The notes under the pieces were generated by a model that did no database searches, had not been told where the DNA came from, and saw nothing but the letters and a program-made list of their open reading frames with translations. This document shows, one piece after another, positions 1-6,296 of a stretch of 6,296 bases of DNA (positions are counted from its first letter, which is position 1; each line of letters opens with the position of its first letter). This DNA comes from Rhodoluna limnophila (GTDB taxonomy: Bacteria > Actinomycetota > Actinomycetes > Actinomycetales > Microbacteriaceae). The stretch lies in the NCBI GenBank assembly GCA_943326655.2, contig CALPUC020000054.1, positions 1-6,296 on the forward strand, in the 5' to 3' direction. The translations under genes were made by a program, and so were the position numbers.

Positions 1-510
1 CACAATTGCGATTGCCGACCTTTCGGTGATCAAAACTCTGAGCGTATTAGGCGGTACGCTAACCACCGAAACAGAATCGATTAGATCGTACTTACTCAAT
101 CGCAGTGCAACGTCGTCGCTCGACACCTGAGGTAGCGGCTTCCCCAAAAGACTCTTTAGGTCTTTCAAAATCGTCTTTTCTTCAACCATTTTGGCCCCGA
201 CAACTTCTATCTTGGAGACCGCCAGCAACGGAGAAAAAACCGCGACAAGAACAAGAACCACCAGTGCGGCTATGGATGCCATAGTTGCCAAGAACACTCT
301 TCTACCAAAGGAAGTCCTAGGTCGGAGTTTGGTGACAGCTGCGGTTCTTTTCGAACTGCGCTTAGGGCTCCCCTTTGTTTCACTTTTGGGTTTACCCTCG
401 GCTACTTTAGGACGTGGCTTTCTATCAAAAAGTTGCACAACGTTGTCTTTTGAAGATCTTGCTTTGGACTGTCTTTTGGAAGAACTAGACCGACTTGGTG
501 GACGTTTCAA
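1..510 (-). CDS. ftsQ: Cell division protein FtsQ, N-terminal 170 residues (3' end outside window)
   Basis: FtsQ (DivIB family) is a bitopic divisome protein that links FtsL/FtsB to the septal synthases. An unbroken frame of 170 codons runs off the left edge. Residues 1-71 are a cytoplasmic tail rich in Lys, Arg and Ser (24 K/R against 4 D/E). About residues 72-97 form one hydrophobic membrane segment. From about 98 a POTRA domain begins, with VSKIEVVGA, then LLGKPLPQVSSDDVALRL, PPNTLRVLI and ITER at 161-164, matching the family pattern ending in P.TL...ER. No ATG lies before the membrane segment. I chose TTG at 510-508 because a good AGAGG site lies 9 nt upstream and an in-frame TAG stands just before it. 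A GTG at 438-436 (codon 25) has no comparable site. The start lies 4 nt after the murC stop, the usual actinobacterial position, with ftsZ expected next. Family assignment is firm; the start is inferred. Confidence 0.9.
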   Translation of the reverse strand, partial: MKRPPSRSSSSKRQSKARSSKDNVVQLFDRKPRPKVAEGKPKSETKGSPKRSSKRTAAVTKLRPRTSFGRRVFLATMASIAALVVLVLVAVFSPLLAVSKIEVVGAKMVEEKTILKDLKSLLGKPLPQVSSDDVALRLSKYDLIDSVSVVSVPPNTLRVLITERSAIAIV

Positions 511-514
511 AACC

Positions 515-1903
515 TTAGACCTCTAGAGCGTTCAGCAGCTCTGGAACCATTCGATAGACATCGCCACAGCCCATGGTGATGATGAAATCACCCTCGGACG
601 CCAACCCGGCCGCCACCGCAGCGGTGTCTTCCCATAGCGGAACGTAGTGAACTTTACTGGAATCGAAAAAACTGTCTGAAACAAGTTGACCGGTGACCCC
701 CGGTTCCGGATCTTCGCGGGCAGCGTATATGTCCATCACCACAACTTGATCACTGAGAGCTAGCGCTTCGGCAAATTCTCGGTGCATCAACTTTGTTCGA
801 CTGTAAAGATGTGGTTGAAACACGGTGATTAACCGACCTTCCCCAACCACAGCGCGAGCAGCCGTGAGAGCAGCTGCCACTTCGGTGGGGTGGTGAGCAA
901 AATCGTCGTAGACGCTAACGCCACGCCTGATTCCATGTAATTCAAAACGGCGTTCAGTGCCTCGGAAAGTGGAAATTCCCTCAAGCACGTCTCCCGGCTC
1001 GAAGCCAAGACCAACTAAGACCGCGAAAGCTCCGGCTGCATTGACGGCGTTGTGTAAGCCTGGAATGTTCAAGGTCGTTTCGTAAGTCTGATTCTCAAAA
1101 GACAATCTGAAAGAAACTCGTGCGCCGGAGGCATCTACATCAAATAGCCGAACCGTCGAATCCGCCGATTGCCCAAAAGTGAGCACGCGCTTCTCGCCAA
1201 GCAACTTGGTGACTCTAACTGAACCCGGATCGTCGGAACTAATCGCGACAAACTCTTTTGCGCCCAGTGCAAAATTGGCAAATTCATTTTCAAATGCTTC
1301 GAGTGACCCGTAGTGGTCCAGGTGATCTGGATCGACGTTTGTGATTAGCGCAACCGCGGTCTCATAATGCAAGAATGAGCTGTCTGATTCATCGGCCTCA
1401 ATTACAAAAAGGTCATCTCTCCCGCTGGCACTCGAAGCGCCTAATTCTGCTATGACTCCGCCATTAACAAAACTGGGGTCAACCCCTAACCTCAACAGAC
1501 CGGTGATTATCATTCCGGTGCTCGTAGTCTTGCCATGGGCGCCGGCCACTGCGACCAGACGGTGTTTGGTAGTTAGGTAAGCCAGAGCAGCCGATCTATG
1601 GAGCACTGGAATTTCTAGTTCTTTTGCCAAGAGATACTCGGGATTGGTTGGCCAGAGTGCCGAAGTCACGACCACCGTATCCGGATTCCCTAGGTTTTTA
1701 GCGTCATGGCCGATGTGAATCGTCGCTCCCAACTCACGCAATGCCGAGACATTAGCTGTGTCTCTCAAATCCGAGCCGGTGACTCGGTGTCCCATACCGA
1801 GCAGGATTCGGGCAATTCCGCTCATGCCAGAACCGCCAATACCGATAAAGTGCACGGTGCCCAAGTCTTCTGGAACGGGTTGCGTAAAGTCTGGTTTTAT
1901 CAT
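515..1903 (-). CDS. murC: UDP-N-acetylmuramate--L-alanine ligase MurC
   Basis: MurC is the cytoplasmic ATP-dependent ligase that adds L-Ala to UDP-MurNAc, the first peptide step of peptidoglycan precursor synthesis. The 462-residue product has the full Mur ligase layout. The UDP-binding N-terminal domain starts with GIGGSGMSGIA (21-31). The ATPase domain has P-loop GAHGKTT (121-127), EADESD (169-174), DPDHLDH (191-197) and GLHNAVNAAGA (282-292). The C-terminal domain has FRGTERRFE (313-321), YDDFAHHPTE (332-341) and FQPHLYSRT (362-370). The YDDFAHHPTE form and the N-terminal GGSGMSG separate MurC from MurD, MurE and MurF. I chose ATG at 1903-1901 because GAGG lies 6 nt upstream and the product then starts close to the first domain. 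A frame extension to TTG at 1972 would add 23 residues with no domain support and overlap murG by 50 nt. The length is normal, and no key residue is missing. Confidence 0.97.
   Translation of the reverse strand: MIKPDFTQPVPEDLGTVHFIGIGGSGMSGIARILLGMGHRVTGSDLRDTANVSALRELGATIHIGHDAKNLGNPDTVVVTSALWPTNPEYLLAKELEIPVLHRSAALAYLTTKHRLVAVAGAHGKTTSTGMIITGLLRLGVDPSFVNGGVIAELGASSASGRDDLFVIEADESDSSFLHYETAVALITNVDPDHLDHYGSLEAFENEFANFALGAKEFVAISSDDPGSVRVTKLLGEKRVLTFGQSADSTVRLFDVDASGARVSFRLSFENQTYETTLNIPGLHNAVNAAGAFAVLVGLGFEPGDVLEGISTFRGTERRFELHGIRRGVSVYDDFAHHPTEVAAALTAARAVVGEGRLITVFQPHLYSRTKLMHREFAEALALSDQVVVMDIYAAREDPEPGVTGQLVSDSFFDSSKVHYVPLWEDTAAVAAGLASEGDFIITMGCGDVYRMVPELLNALEV
520..524 (-). promoter_or_regulatory. 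Ribosome binding site deciding the ftsQ TTG start
   Basis: On the minus strand AGAGG lies inside the last codons of murC, 9 nt before TTG at 510-508. This spacing is good for a Shine-Dalgarno site and is the main reason for choosing the TTG over the GTG 24 codons later. A second AAGG at 516-513 is only 2 nt from the TTG, too close to serve it. Confidence 0.6.
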
Positions 1904-1909
1904 GATTAT

Positions 1910-1913
1910 CCTC
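1910..1913 (-). promoter_or_regulatory. Ribosome binding site for murC
   Basis: GAGG on the minus strand sits 6 nt before the murC ATG at 1903-1901, inside the 19-nt gap after the murG stop. It is the clearest Shine-Dalgarno site in the window. It fixes the murC start at this ATG rather than at the upstream TTG inside murG. Confidence 0.75.
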
Positions 1914-1922
1914 GGCTCAAGA

Positions 1923-3014
1923 CTATTTGTCGGAGCGTCGATTGACCGGCAACACACTCCGCGTGAGCTCAAACAGGTTCTCCGTGCCGTTGACGATGCT
2001 AATTTTTTTAGCTGCAGTCGCCATTAGCTTGAGACGTTTAGTGTTAGAAATCAGCGGGATGACCTGATCTCTAACGAATTCAGCAGTGAAGTTAGAATCA
2101 TCAACCAAAATCGCACCTCCCGCTGCCACCAGCGGCTCGGCATTGAAACGCTGCTCCCCGTTTCCTACCGGATAAGGAACAAACACGGCGGGGAGCCCAA
2201 ACGCACCAAACTCACAGACTGTTGATGCTCCAGAACGAGCCACAGCCAAGTCGGCAGCTGCGATAGCCAATTCCATTCGATCGCAGTACCTGATTCGAGT
2301 CATCAATTTTGAAGTGGATTCTTCCAGATCCGATGCGCCACCAATTATGTGTAAAAGTTGGATGCCCGCTGCATCTAGAGCATCCCCAGCTTTTGCTACG
2401 CCATCGTTAATCCTTTTGGCTCCGAGGGAGCCCCCGGTAACCAAAAGCGTGGTTAGAGCTGGATTCAATCCCAATTGAAGCCTGGAATCTGCTTTGCTTA
2501 GAACTCCAAGGGCTGATTCCAACTCTGGCCGAAGCGGCATACCGGTTACTGTTGCTCCGGGAAGTTTGGTGGACTCGAAGGTTGTGGCCACAGCCGCCGC
2601 GTTTCTCGCTCCAAATCGATTGGCTAAACCTGGCAGGGCGTTGGCCTCATGGATCACGTAGGGGATTTTCTCACGGCGAGCCGCCAGGTAGGCCGGCGCG
2701 CTGGCATAGCCGCCAAACCCAACAACGACGTCTATCTGGCGCGAGCGAATAAGTTCACGAATCTGCTCGACAGCCTTCAGAAACTTTGGTGCAAATTTCA
2801 GCGCGTAGCCGTTTAGCCTTCTGGGGAATGGGAGCCTCTCGATGGTTTGTAGCTCAAAATTACGAAGGGGTACCAATCTGGCTTCGAGCCCCTCTGCCGT
2901 GCCTAGAGCAACAACTGAGGACTTTGGCTCTTCACTGCGAATATGCTCCGCCAAAGCAAGCAATGGGTTCACATGCCCTGCCGTACCGCCTCCGGCGAGT
3001 AGGTAGTTCGTCAT
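1923..3014 (-). CDS. murG: UDP-GlcNAc:lipid I N-acetylglucosaminyltransferase MurG
   Basis: MurG is a GT-B glycosyltransferase (family GT28) on the inner face of the membrane that transfers GlcNAc from UDP-GlcNAc to lipid I, making lipid II. The 363-residue product is of normal length. The N-terminal acceptor domain shows the glycine loop GGGTAGH (8-14), a second loop GFGGYAS (99-105) and HEAN (122-125) followed by PGLANR. The C-terminal donor domain shows TGGSLGAK (193-200) and RSGASTVCE (260-268), with Q288 and N291 in the EQRFNA stretch, in the places expected for UDP-GlcNAc contact. HEAN in place of the HEQN of many bacteria is, from memory, common in actinobacterial MurG. The ATG overlaps the ftsW stop as ATGA (3014-3011) and has only a weak upstream purine run, which suggests translation coupled to ftsW. 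The stop lies 19 nt before murC. Confidence 0.97.
   Translation of the reverse strand: MTNYLLAGGGTAGHVNPLLALAEHIRSEEPKSSVVALGTAEGLEARLVPLRNFELQTIERLPFPRRLNGYALKFAPKFLKAVEQIRELIRSRQIDVVVGFGGYASAPAYLAARREKIPYVIHEANALPGLANRFGARNAAAVATTFESTKLPGATVTGMPLRPELESALGVLSKADSRLQLGLNPALTTLLVTGGSLGAKRINDGVAKAGDALDAAGIQLLHIIGGASDLEESTSKLMTRIRYCDRMELAIAAADLAVARSGASTVCEFGAFGLPAVFVPYPVGNGEQRFNAEPLVAAGGAILVDDSNFTAEFVRDQVIPLISNTKRLKLMATAAKKISIVNGTENLFELTRSVLPVNRRSDK
3011..3014 (-). other. ATGA stop-start overlap joining ftsW and murG
   Basis: The four bases read ATGA on the minus strand: ATG opens murG and TGA closes ftsW. Such overlaps are a well-known arrangement for coupled termination and reinitiation. Only a weak GAAG-type purine run precedes the murG start, so it probably relies on ribosomes finishing ftsW, keeping MurG made in step with FtsW. 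Confidence 0.8.
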
Positions 3015-4234
3015 CTTCGAACGCCACTTCGAACGAGTCGTTTACTCGGGCTTATTGAGTTATTTCTCTCAATCCCGAGCACAATTCCTATGGCAATCAG
3101 AGTTGCCAGAATCGACGAACCACCTGCCGAAATCAAGGGCAGGTTTACCCCGAGTACAGGAAACATGGTTAGAACCACAGACACGTTTATGAAGGCTTGA
3201 CCCATGATCCAAAACGTCACGCCGTAGACCACTAAACGCTGGTAAGGGTCATTTGTTTTCTTGGCAATTCGGAATAGAACTATTCCGAGAGAAATAAACA
3301 ATCCGATTGTAAAAAGCGCACCGACCATTCCCCACTCTTCACCGATAATCGCAAAAATGAAGTCATTTTGCGCTTCGGGCAGCCAGGACCACTTCATTTT
3401 GGAATTACCGAGACCTACTCCAAAAGGACCACCGGAAGCGAAGGCCCATTTAGCGTGTTCGGACTGCCAGTTGTAACCATTTGGGTCGGGAGCAGAAGGA
3501 AACAGCCAGGCCATGACCCTGCCTCGCCGAGAGGCATTGCTTATCATCAGCAACGGCATGGCAATGACCGCCACAATCGAGAGTAAAGTCACGTATCTCC
3601 AGGGCAGCCCACCCATGTAGTACATTCCGAAGAGAATAAAAGCCATGATGATGGTGGTACCGGCGTCGCTACCTAAAACACCCACAAAGATTGCGATAAC
3701 CGCAAACACACCGGTTGGCACCATCCAAAACCGATAATCTTCCCTGGCGTAAAGGCGTTCTACTGAAATCAGGTTCGCCAGATACACGATCATTGCAATT
3801 TTTATGAATTCAGAAGGCTGAACAGTCACGAATCCAAGATCCAGCCAGTTTCGGTTACCGTTGACAGACGCGCCGAAGCCGGTGAAAATAACCGCAGCCT
3901 GCATGCCCAAGCCAAGCACCAAACCCCAGTTGGCAAGTTTTTGAATAGTAGCTGGCTTCAAGAAGGCAAAAACAATCAGCAGAAAAGCGCCACCGACTAT
4001 TCCGAATAACTGCGATTGTAATTCTCCGAAAACATTGTTCTCCCGAATTACCGAATCGATGTAGGAAGACGAAAAGACCATAACGGCACCAGCGCCGGTC
4101 ATGAAAATAACCGTCCAGAGCAGGATTTTAAAGTCAGCCGACTGTCCGGAAAACACAGTCTGGGTCATGTGCCTGAAACCCGTGATGCCGGAGCGAATCA
4201 GACTGGGGAGATTTGCCCTTCTTGCCCTAGCCAT
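3011..4234 (-). CDS. ftsW: Septal peptidoglycan glycosyltransferase FtsW (SEDS family)
   Basis: FtsW is a polytopic membrane enzyme of the SEDS family that polymerises lipid II into glycan strands at the septum, with its partner class B penicillin-binding protein FtsI. The 407-residue product has about ten hydrophobic segments after a 34-residue basic N-terminal tail. Family signatures are NGNRNWLDLG and VQPSEFIKIA (138-147), GSDAGTTII (188-196), ASGGPFGVGLGNS, LPEAQNDFIFAIIGEEWG (285-302) and LPLISAGGSS near the end. D291 aligns with the catalytic aspartate of SEDS polymerases. Position in the dcw cluster between murD and murG makes FtsW far more likely than RodA. I chose ATG at 4234-4232, with GGGG 6 nt upstream. 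The TTG directly before it has a spacing of only 3 nt. The gene overlaps the murD end by 8 nt and ends inside the murG start. An internal ATG at codon 23 is a less likely start. Confidence 0.95.
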   Translation of the reverse strand: MARARRANLPSLIRSGITGFRHMTQTVFSGQSADFKILLWTVIFMTGAGAVMVFSSSYIDSVIRENNVFGELQSQLFGIVGGAFLLIVFAFLKPATIQKLANWGLVLGLGMQAAVIFTGFGASVNGNRNWLDLGFVTVQPSEFIKIAMIVYLANLISVERLYAREDYRFWMVPTGVFAVIAIFVGVLGSDAGTTIIMAFILFGMYYMGGLPWRYVTLLSIVAVIAMPLLMISNASRRGRVMAWLFPSAPDPNGYNWQSEHAKWAFASGGPFGVGLGNSKMKWSWLPEAQNDFIFAIIGEEWGMVGALFTIGLFISLGIVLFRIAKKTNDPYQRLVVYGVTFWIMGQAFINVSVVLTMFPVLGVNLPLISAGGSSILATLIAIGIVLGIERNNSISPSKRLVRSGVRR

Positions 4235-5696
4235 CAATTACCCCATTCAGCTTTAGAACTGCGGCCACAAACTTGTTTCCGCGATCTGCGTAGTCCTTGA
4301 ACTGATCCATGGAAGCGCTGGCTGGAGCCAGAAGCACGGTATCACCAGTGGAAGCAACCCCGCTGGCTGCTGCAACTGCTCGCGCCATCACGTCTTCACC
4401 ATCACCAATTTCAATAACCGGCACACTCGGTGCATTTGTTGAAAGAGCTTCCAGAACCGCTGAACGATCAATCCCGATCACCACAGCTGCCTTGATCTTA
4501 GGTGCCACTGAAGCTACCAATGCGGAGATGTCGACGCCCTTGAGGAGTCCCCCAACAATCCAAACGACTGACTCGAAGGAATTAAGTGATGCCTCGGCAG
4601 CATGAGGATTGGTGGCCTTTGAATCATCAACCCAGGACACACCATCTAGCTCAAGCACCATTTCAATTCGGTGACCATCCAGTCTGAATGTCGAGACCCC
4701 CTCAGCTACCGCCTTAGCGGACACTCCGTAGGAACGAGCCAGCGCCGCGGCTGCTGCAATGTTCTGGAGAAGGTGTTTAGTTGTCACCCCGATCTTTGAA
4801 ATGTCTTCCAACGAGGCCAAGGCTTCGATGACCTTCGACTTGCGCATGGGAGAAAATGCGTTGTCGACCAAAACATCCTCGACATATCCAAGATTCGATG
4901 GACCCGGGAAGCCTATTCCAAAACCAACCGCGCGAGCCCCCTCTTGAACGTCAGCCTCCTCAACCAACCGCAGAGTTTCTTCGTCTGTTGCGTTGAAAAC
5001 ACAGGCCGCTTCAACATTGCTGTAAACCTTGCCCTTGGCGTTGCGATACGCATCAAAGGAGCCATGCCAATCCAAGTGGTCTAGATCTAAATTCAACAGT
5101 GCCGCAGCAAACGGTTTTATCCCTCCTAGATAGTGAAGTTGAAAACTTGACAGCTCCACGACAAGAACGTCAAAACCGATTTCATCCCTGATGCAATCAA
5201 GAATTGGTGTGCCAATGTTCCCGCATGCCACAGACCTAAGCCCAGCCTTTTCTAAAATCTGATTGGTGAGCTGGACAGTTGTCGTTTTCCCATTGGTTCC
5301 AGTGACACAGATCCAATCGGCGGGTTTACCAATTTTGTCTCTCAGTCGCCAAGCCAAATCGATGTCGGTCCAAACCGGGAGCTGGTTCTGACTAGCCCAA
5401 AGAATTTGGTCAGAATCTGGGCGAAAACCTGGAGAAGTTACAACGAGGTCAGGAGAAAATTCCAATAAAGAGTCTTTGTCTTCGTCAAAAGGATTGCCAA
5501 TACGAACCTCAACTCCGAGAACTTCCAATAAGTCCAGATATTCGGCTTCCGCCTTATCGGCAACCACCAAGACTCGGCAACCCAGCTCCGCTAAAGTATC
5601 GGCCACAGAAAAACCAGAAACTCCAAGGCCGAAAATGGCCACCCTTAGTTCACTCCAATTTGAGTGCCAACTTGTTAGAGAATCCAGTTTGGACAT
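4227..5696 (-). CDS. murD: UDP-N-acetylmuramoyl-L-alanine--D-glutamate ligase MurD
   Basis: MurD is the cytoplasmic ATP-dependent ligase that adds D-Glu to UDP-MurNAc-L-Ala. The 489-residue product shows the N-terminal Rossmann loop GLGVSG (23-28) and TSPGF (87-91). The central ATPase has P-loop GTNGKTT (133-139), GNIGTP (159-164), ELSSFQL (181-187) and DLDHLDWHGS (204-213). The AKGK stretch holds K221, the likely carbamylated lysine. The C-terminal domain has FRLDGHRIE (337-345), DDSKATNPHA (357-366) and an ASASMDQF..Y..RG..F ending. ELSSFQL and DDSKATN are typical of MurD among Mur ligases. I chose ATG at 5696-5694, 2 nt after the mraY stop, giving a typical MSKLDSL start. An ATG at 5714 would add six residues and overlap mraY by 16 nt. 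Neither has a strong ribosome site, so coupling to mraY is likely. One motif, TKHLLQN at 306-312, departs from the usual G.HN form. Confidence 0.96.
   Translation of the reverse strand: MSKLDSLTSWHSNWSELRVAIFGLGVSGFSVADTLAELGCRVLVVADKAEAEYLDLLEVLGVEVRIGNPFDEDKDSLLEFSPDLVVTSPGFRPDSDQILWASQNQLPVWTDIDLAWRLRDKIGKPADWICVTGTNGKTTTVQLTNQILEKAGLRSVACGNIGTPILDCIRDEIGFDVLVVELSSFQLHYLGGIKPFAAALLNLDLDHLDWHGSFDAYRNAKGKVYSNVEAACVFNATDEETLRLVEEADVQEGARAVGFGIGFPGPSNLGYVEDVLVDNAFSPMRKSKVIEALASLEDISKIGVTTKHLLQNIAAAAALARSYGVSAKAVAEGVSTFRLDGHRIEMVLELDGVSWVDDSKATNPHAAEASLNSFESVVWIVGGLLKGVDISALVASVAPKIKAAVVIGIDRSAVLEALSTNAPSVPVIEIGDGEDVMARAVAAASGVASTGDTVLLAPASASMDQFKDYADRGNKFVAAVLKLNGVIDG
4241..4244 (-). promoter_or_regulatory. 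Probable ribosome binding site for ftsW inside murD
   Basis: A GGGG run on the minus strand, within the final codons of murD, lies 6 nt before the ftsW ATG at 4234-4232. It is not a perfect anti-Shine-Dalgarno match, so overlap with the murD stop may also contribute to initiation. The spacing favours the ATG over the TTG at 4237-4235. Confidence 0.45.
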
Positions 5697-5698
5697 AT

Positions 5699-6296
5699 TT
5701 AGGCGTAGGTCCATTCAAGGTAGAACATGCCTACGCCAGAAAGCACACAAAGAGCGCCAATCAACCAAAAGCGGACCACAATTGTGATTTGCTCCCAACC
5801 CTTCAATTCAAAATGATGATGCAGGGGGCTCATCAAGAAAACACGTTTGCCGGTACCGGTTTTCCATTTTGTCAACTTGAAATAGACCCTCTGAATGATT
5901 ACTGAGCCGGTAACAATAACAAAAAGACCCCCGATTGGAATTAGCAAAAGTTCGGTACGGGTGAGGATTGCGAGGGCTGCTAAGGCGCCGCCGAGCCCGA
6001 GGGAACCGGTGTCACCCATGAAAATCTGGGCTGGTGAAGTGTTCCACCACAGGAACCCGATTAGAGAACCGACCACTGCCGACGCTACAACTGCTAGGTC
6101 GAGTGAGTCCTTTACCTCGTAGCAGTTTTGGATCAGTGGGTCTCTAAAGCAGGACTGGTTAAATTGCCAAAAACCGATGACAGCATATGCGCCTATTGCC
6201 ATCGCTGAAGAACCCGTTGCTAGGCCATCTAAGCCATCAGCGATGTTTACGCCGTTCGAGGTTGCAGCGACCAAGAAATAGATCCAAAGCACCACG
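5699..6296 (-). CDS. mraY: Phospho-N-acetylmuramoyl-pentapeptide-transferase MraY, C-terminal part (5' end outside window)
   Basis: MraY is an integral membrane enzyme that moves phospho-MurNAc-pentapeptide from UDP to undecaprenyl phosphate, forming lipid I. About 199 codons of the C-terminal half are present and the frame is open through the right edge. The GTG at 6295 is an internal valine, not a start. With that valine as residue 1, visible signatures are NGVNIADGLDGLA (14-26), FLWWN (81-85), FMGDTGSLGLGG (92-103) with the catalytic-site aspartate D95, and MSPLHHHFELKGW (155-167) with the HHH motif, then RFW. About five hydrophobic segments are visible. The DDxxK motif and early helices lie outside. 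C49 and C58 flank a short segment before VKDSLDLA, a pattern I associate with actinobacterial MraY. The TAA stop lies 2 nt before the chosen murD start. In the usual cluster order murF would lie upstream. Confidence 0.97.
   Translation of the reverse strand, partial: VVLWIYFLVAATSNGVNIADGLDGLATGSSAMAIGAYAVIGFWQFNQSCFRDPLIQNCYEVKDSLDLAVVASAVVGSLIGFLWWNTSPAQIFMGDTGSLGLGGALAALAILTRTELLLIPIGGLFVIVTGSVIIQRVYFKLTKWKTGTGKRVFLMSPLHHHFELKGWEQITIVVRFWLIGALCVLSGVGMFYLEWTYA

Noticed and set aside
191..526. Plus-strand open frame of 111 codons near the left end
   Set aside because: It lies entirely opposite ftsQ, whose minus-strand frame has a membrane helix and POTRA motifs. The plus-strand translation shows no recognisable domain.
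525..542. Small inverted repeat AGAGC/GCTCT near the murC stop
   Set aside because: The stem is only 5 bp with an 8-nt loop, lies inside the murC coding sequence and has no following U run, so it is not a credible terminator.
829..1014. Minus-strand 61-codon frame within murC
   Set aside because: It is an out-of-frame reading of murC codons with no ribosome site or recognisable domain.
1904..1972. Possible longer MurC beginning at TTG 1972
   Set aside because: The added 23 residues have no domain, overlap the murG end by 50 nt, and the ATG at 1903 has a strong GAGG site 6 nt upstream.
4309..4605. Plus-strand open frame opposite murD, as well as similar ones at 5476-5787, 5660-5905, 5895-6122, 2552-2752 and 2786-3058
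   Set aside because: All are opposite strongly supported conserved genes and their translations are low-complexity shadows without motifs.
5697..5714. Possible MurD start at ATG 5714
   Set aside because: It would overlap mraY by 16 nt and has no ribosome site; ATG 5696 gives the usual short lead before the Rossmann loop. The difference is only six residues, so it cannot be fully excluded.
1..6296. A hidden defence system, mobile element, CRISPR array or RNA gene
   Set aside because: Both strands are filled by the six dcw genes; I found no direct repeat array, terminal inverted repeats, transposase motifs or tRNA-like structure.

Overview
The window is a stretch of a bacterial division and cell wall (dcw) cluster. 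It is transcribed entirely from the minus strand, so the operon reads from right to left. In transcription order the genes are mraY (5' end outside the window), murD, ftsW, murG, murC and ftsQ (3' end outside the window). Coding density is essentially complete. The only gaps between genes are 2 nt (mraY/murD), 19 nt (murG/murC) and 4 nt (murC/ftsQ), while murD/ftsW and ftsW/murG overlap. No stretch over 300 bases lacks a gene. I see no RNA gene, mobile element, CRISPR array, convincing promoter or terminator.

Organism: a Gram-positive actinobacterium is the best fit. The order mraY-murD-ftsW-murG-murC-ftsQ without ddl between murC and ftsQ, the HEAN motif in MurG, the cysteine-bearing C...CY segment followed by DSLDLA in MraY, and the long basic cytoplasmic tail of FtsQ all point that way. 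A rough count on two lines gives GC near 50% (42-53%), low for the phylum. This suggests, as inference only, a small-genome freshwater type such as the Luna lineage of Microbacteriaceae.

Function: the genes work in consecutive steps. MurC and MurD add the first two amino acids to UDP-MurNAc in the cytoplasm. MraY transfers the finished UDP-MurNAc-pentapeptide to undecaprenyl phosphate, giving lipid I. MurG adds GlcNAc, giving lipid II. FtsW polymerises lipid II into septal glycan, and FtsQ is the divisome scaffold that helps control septal synthesis. Co-transcription with overlapping ends and near-abutting starts keeps their expression linked.

Hunt result: this is a conserved housekeeping region and I found no undescribed system. 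The most useful points are a ftsQ gene that is easy to miss (apparent TTG start, running off the window), corrected starts for murC, ftsW and murD, and a few motif variants in FtsW and MurD.
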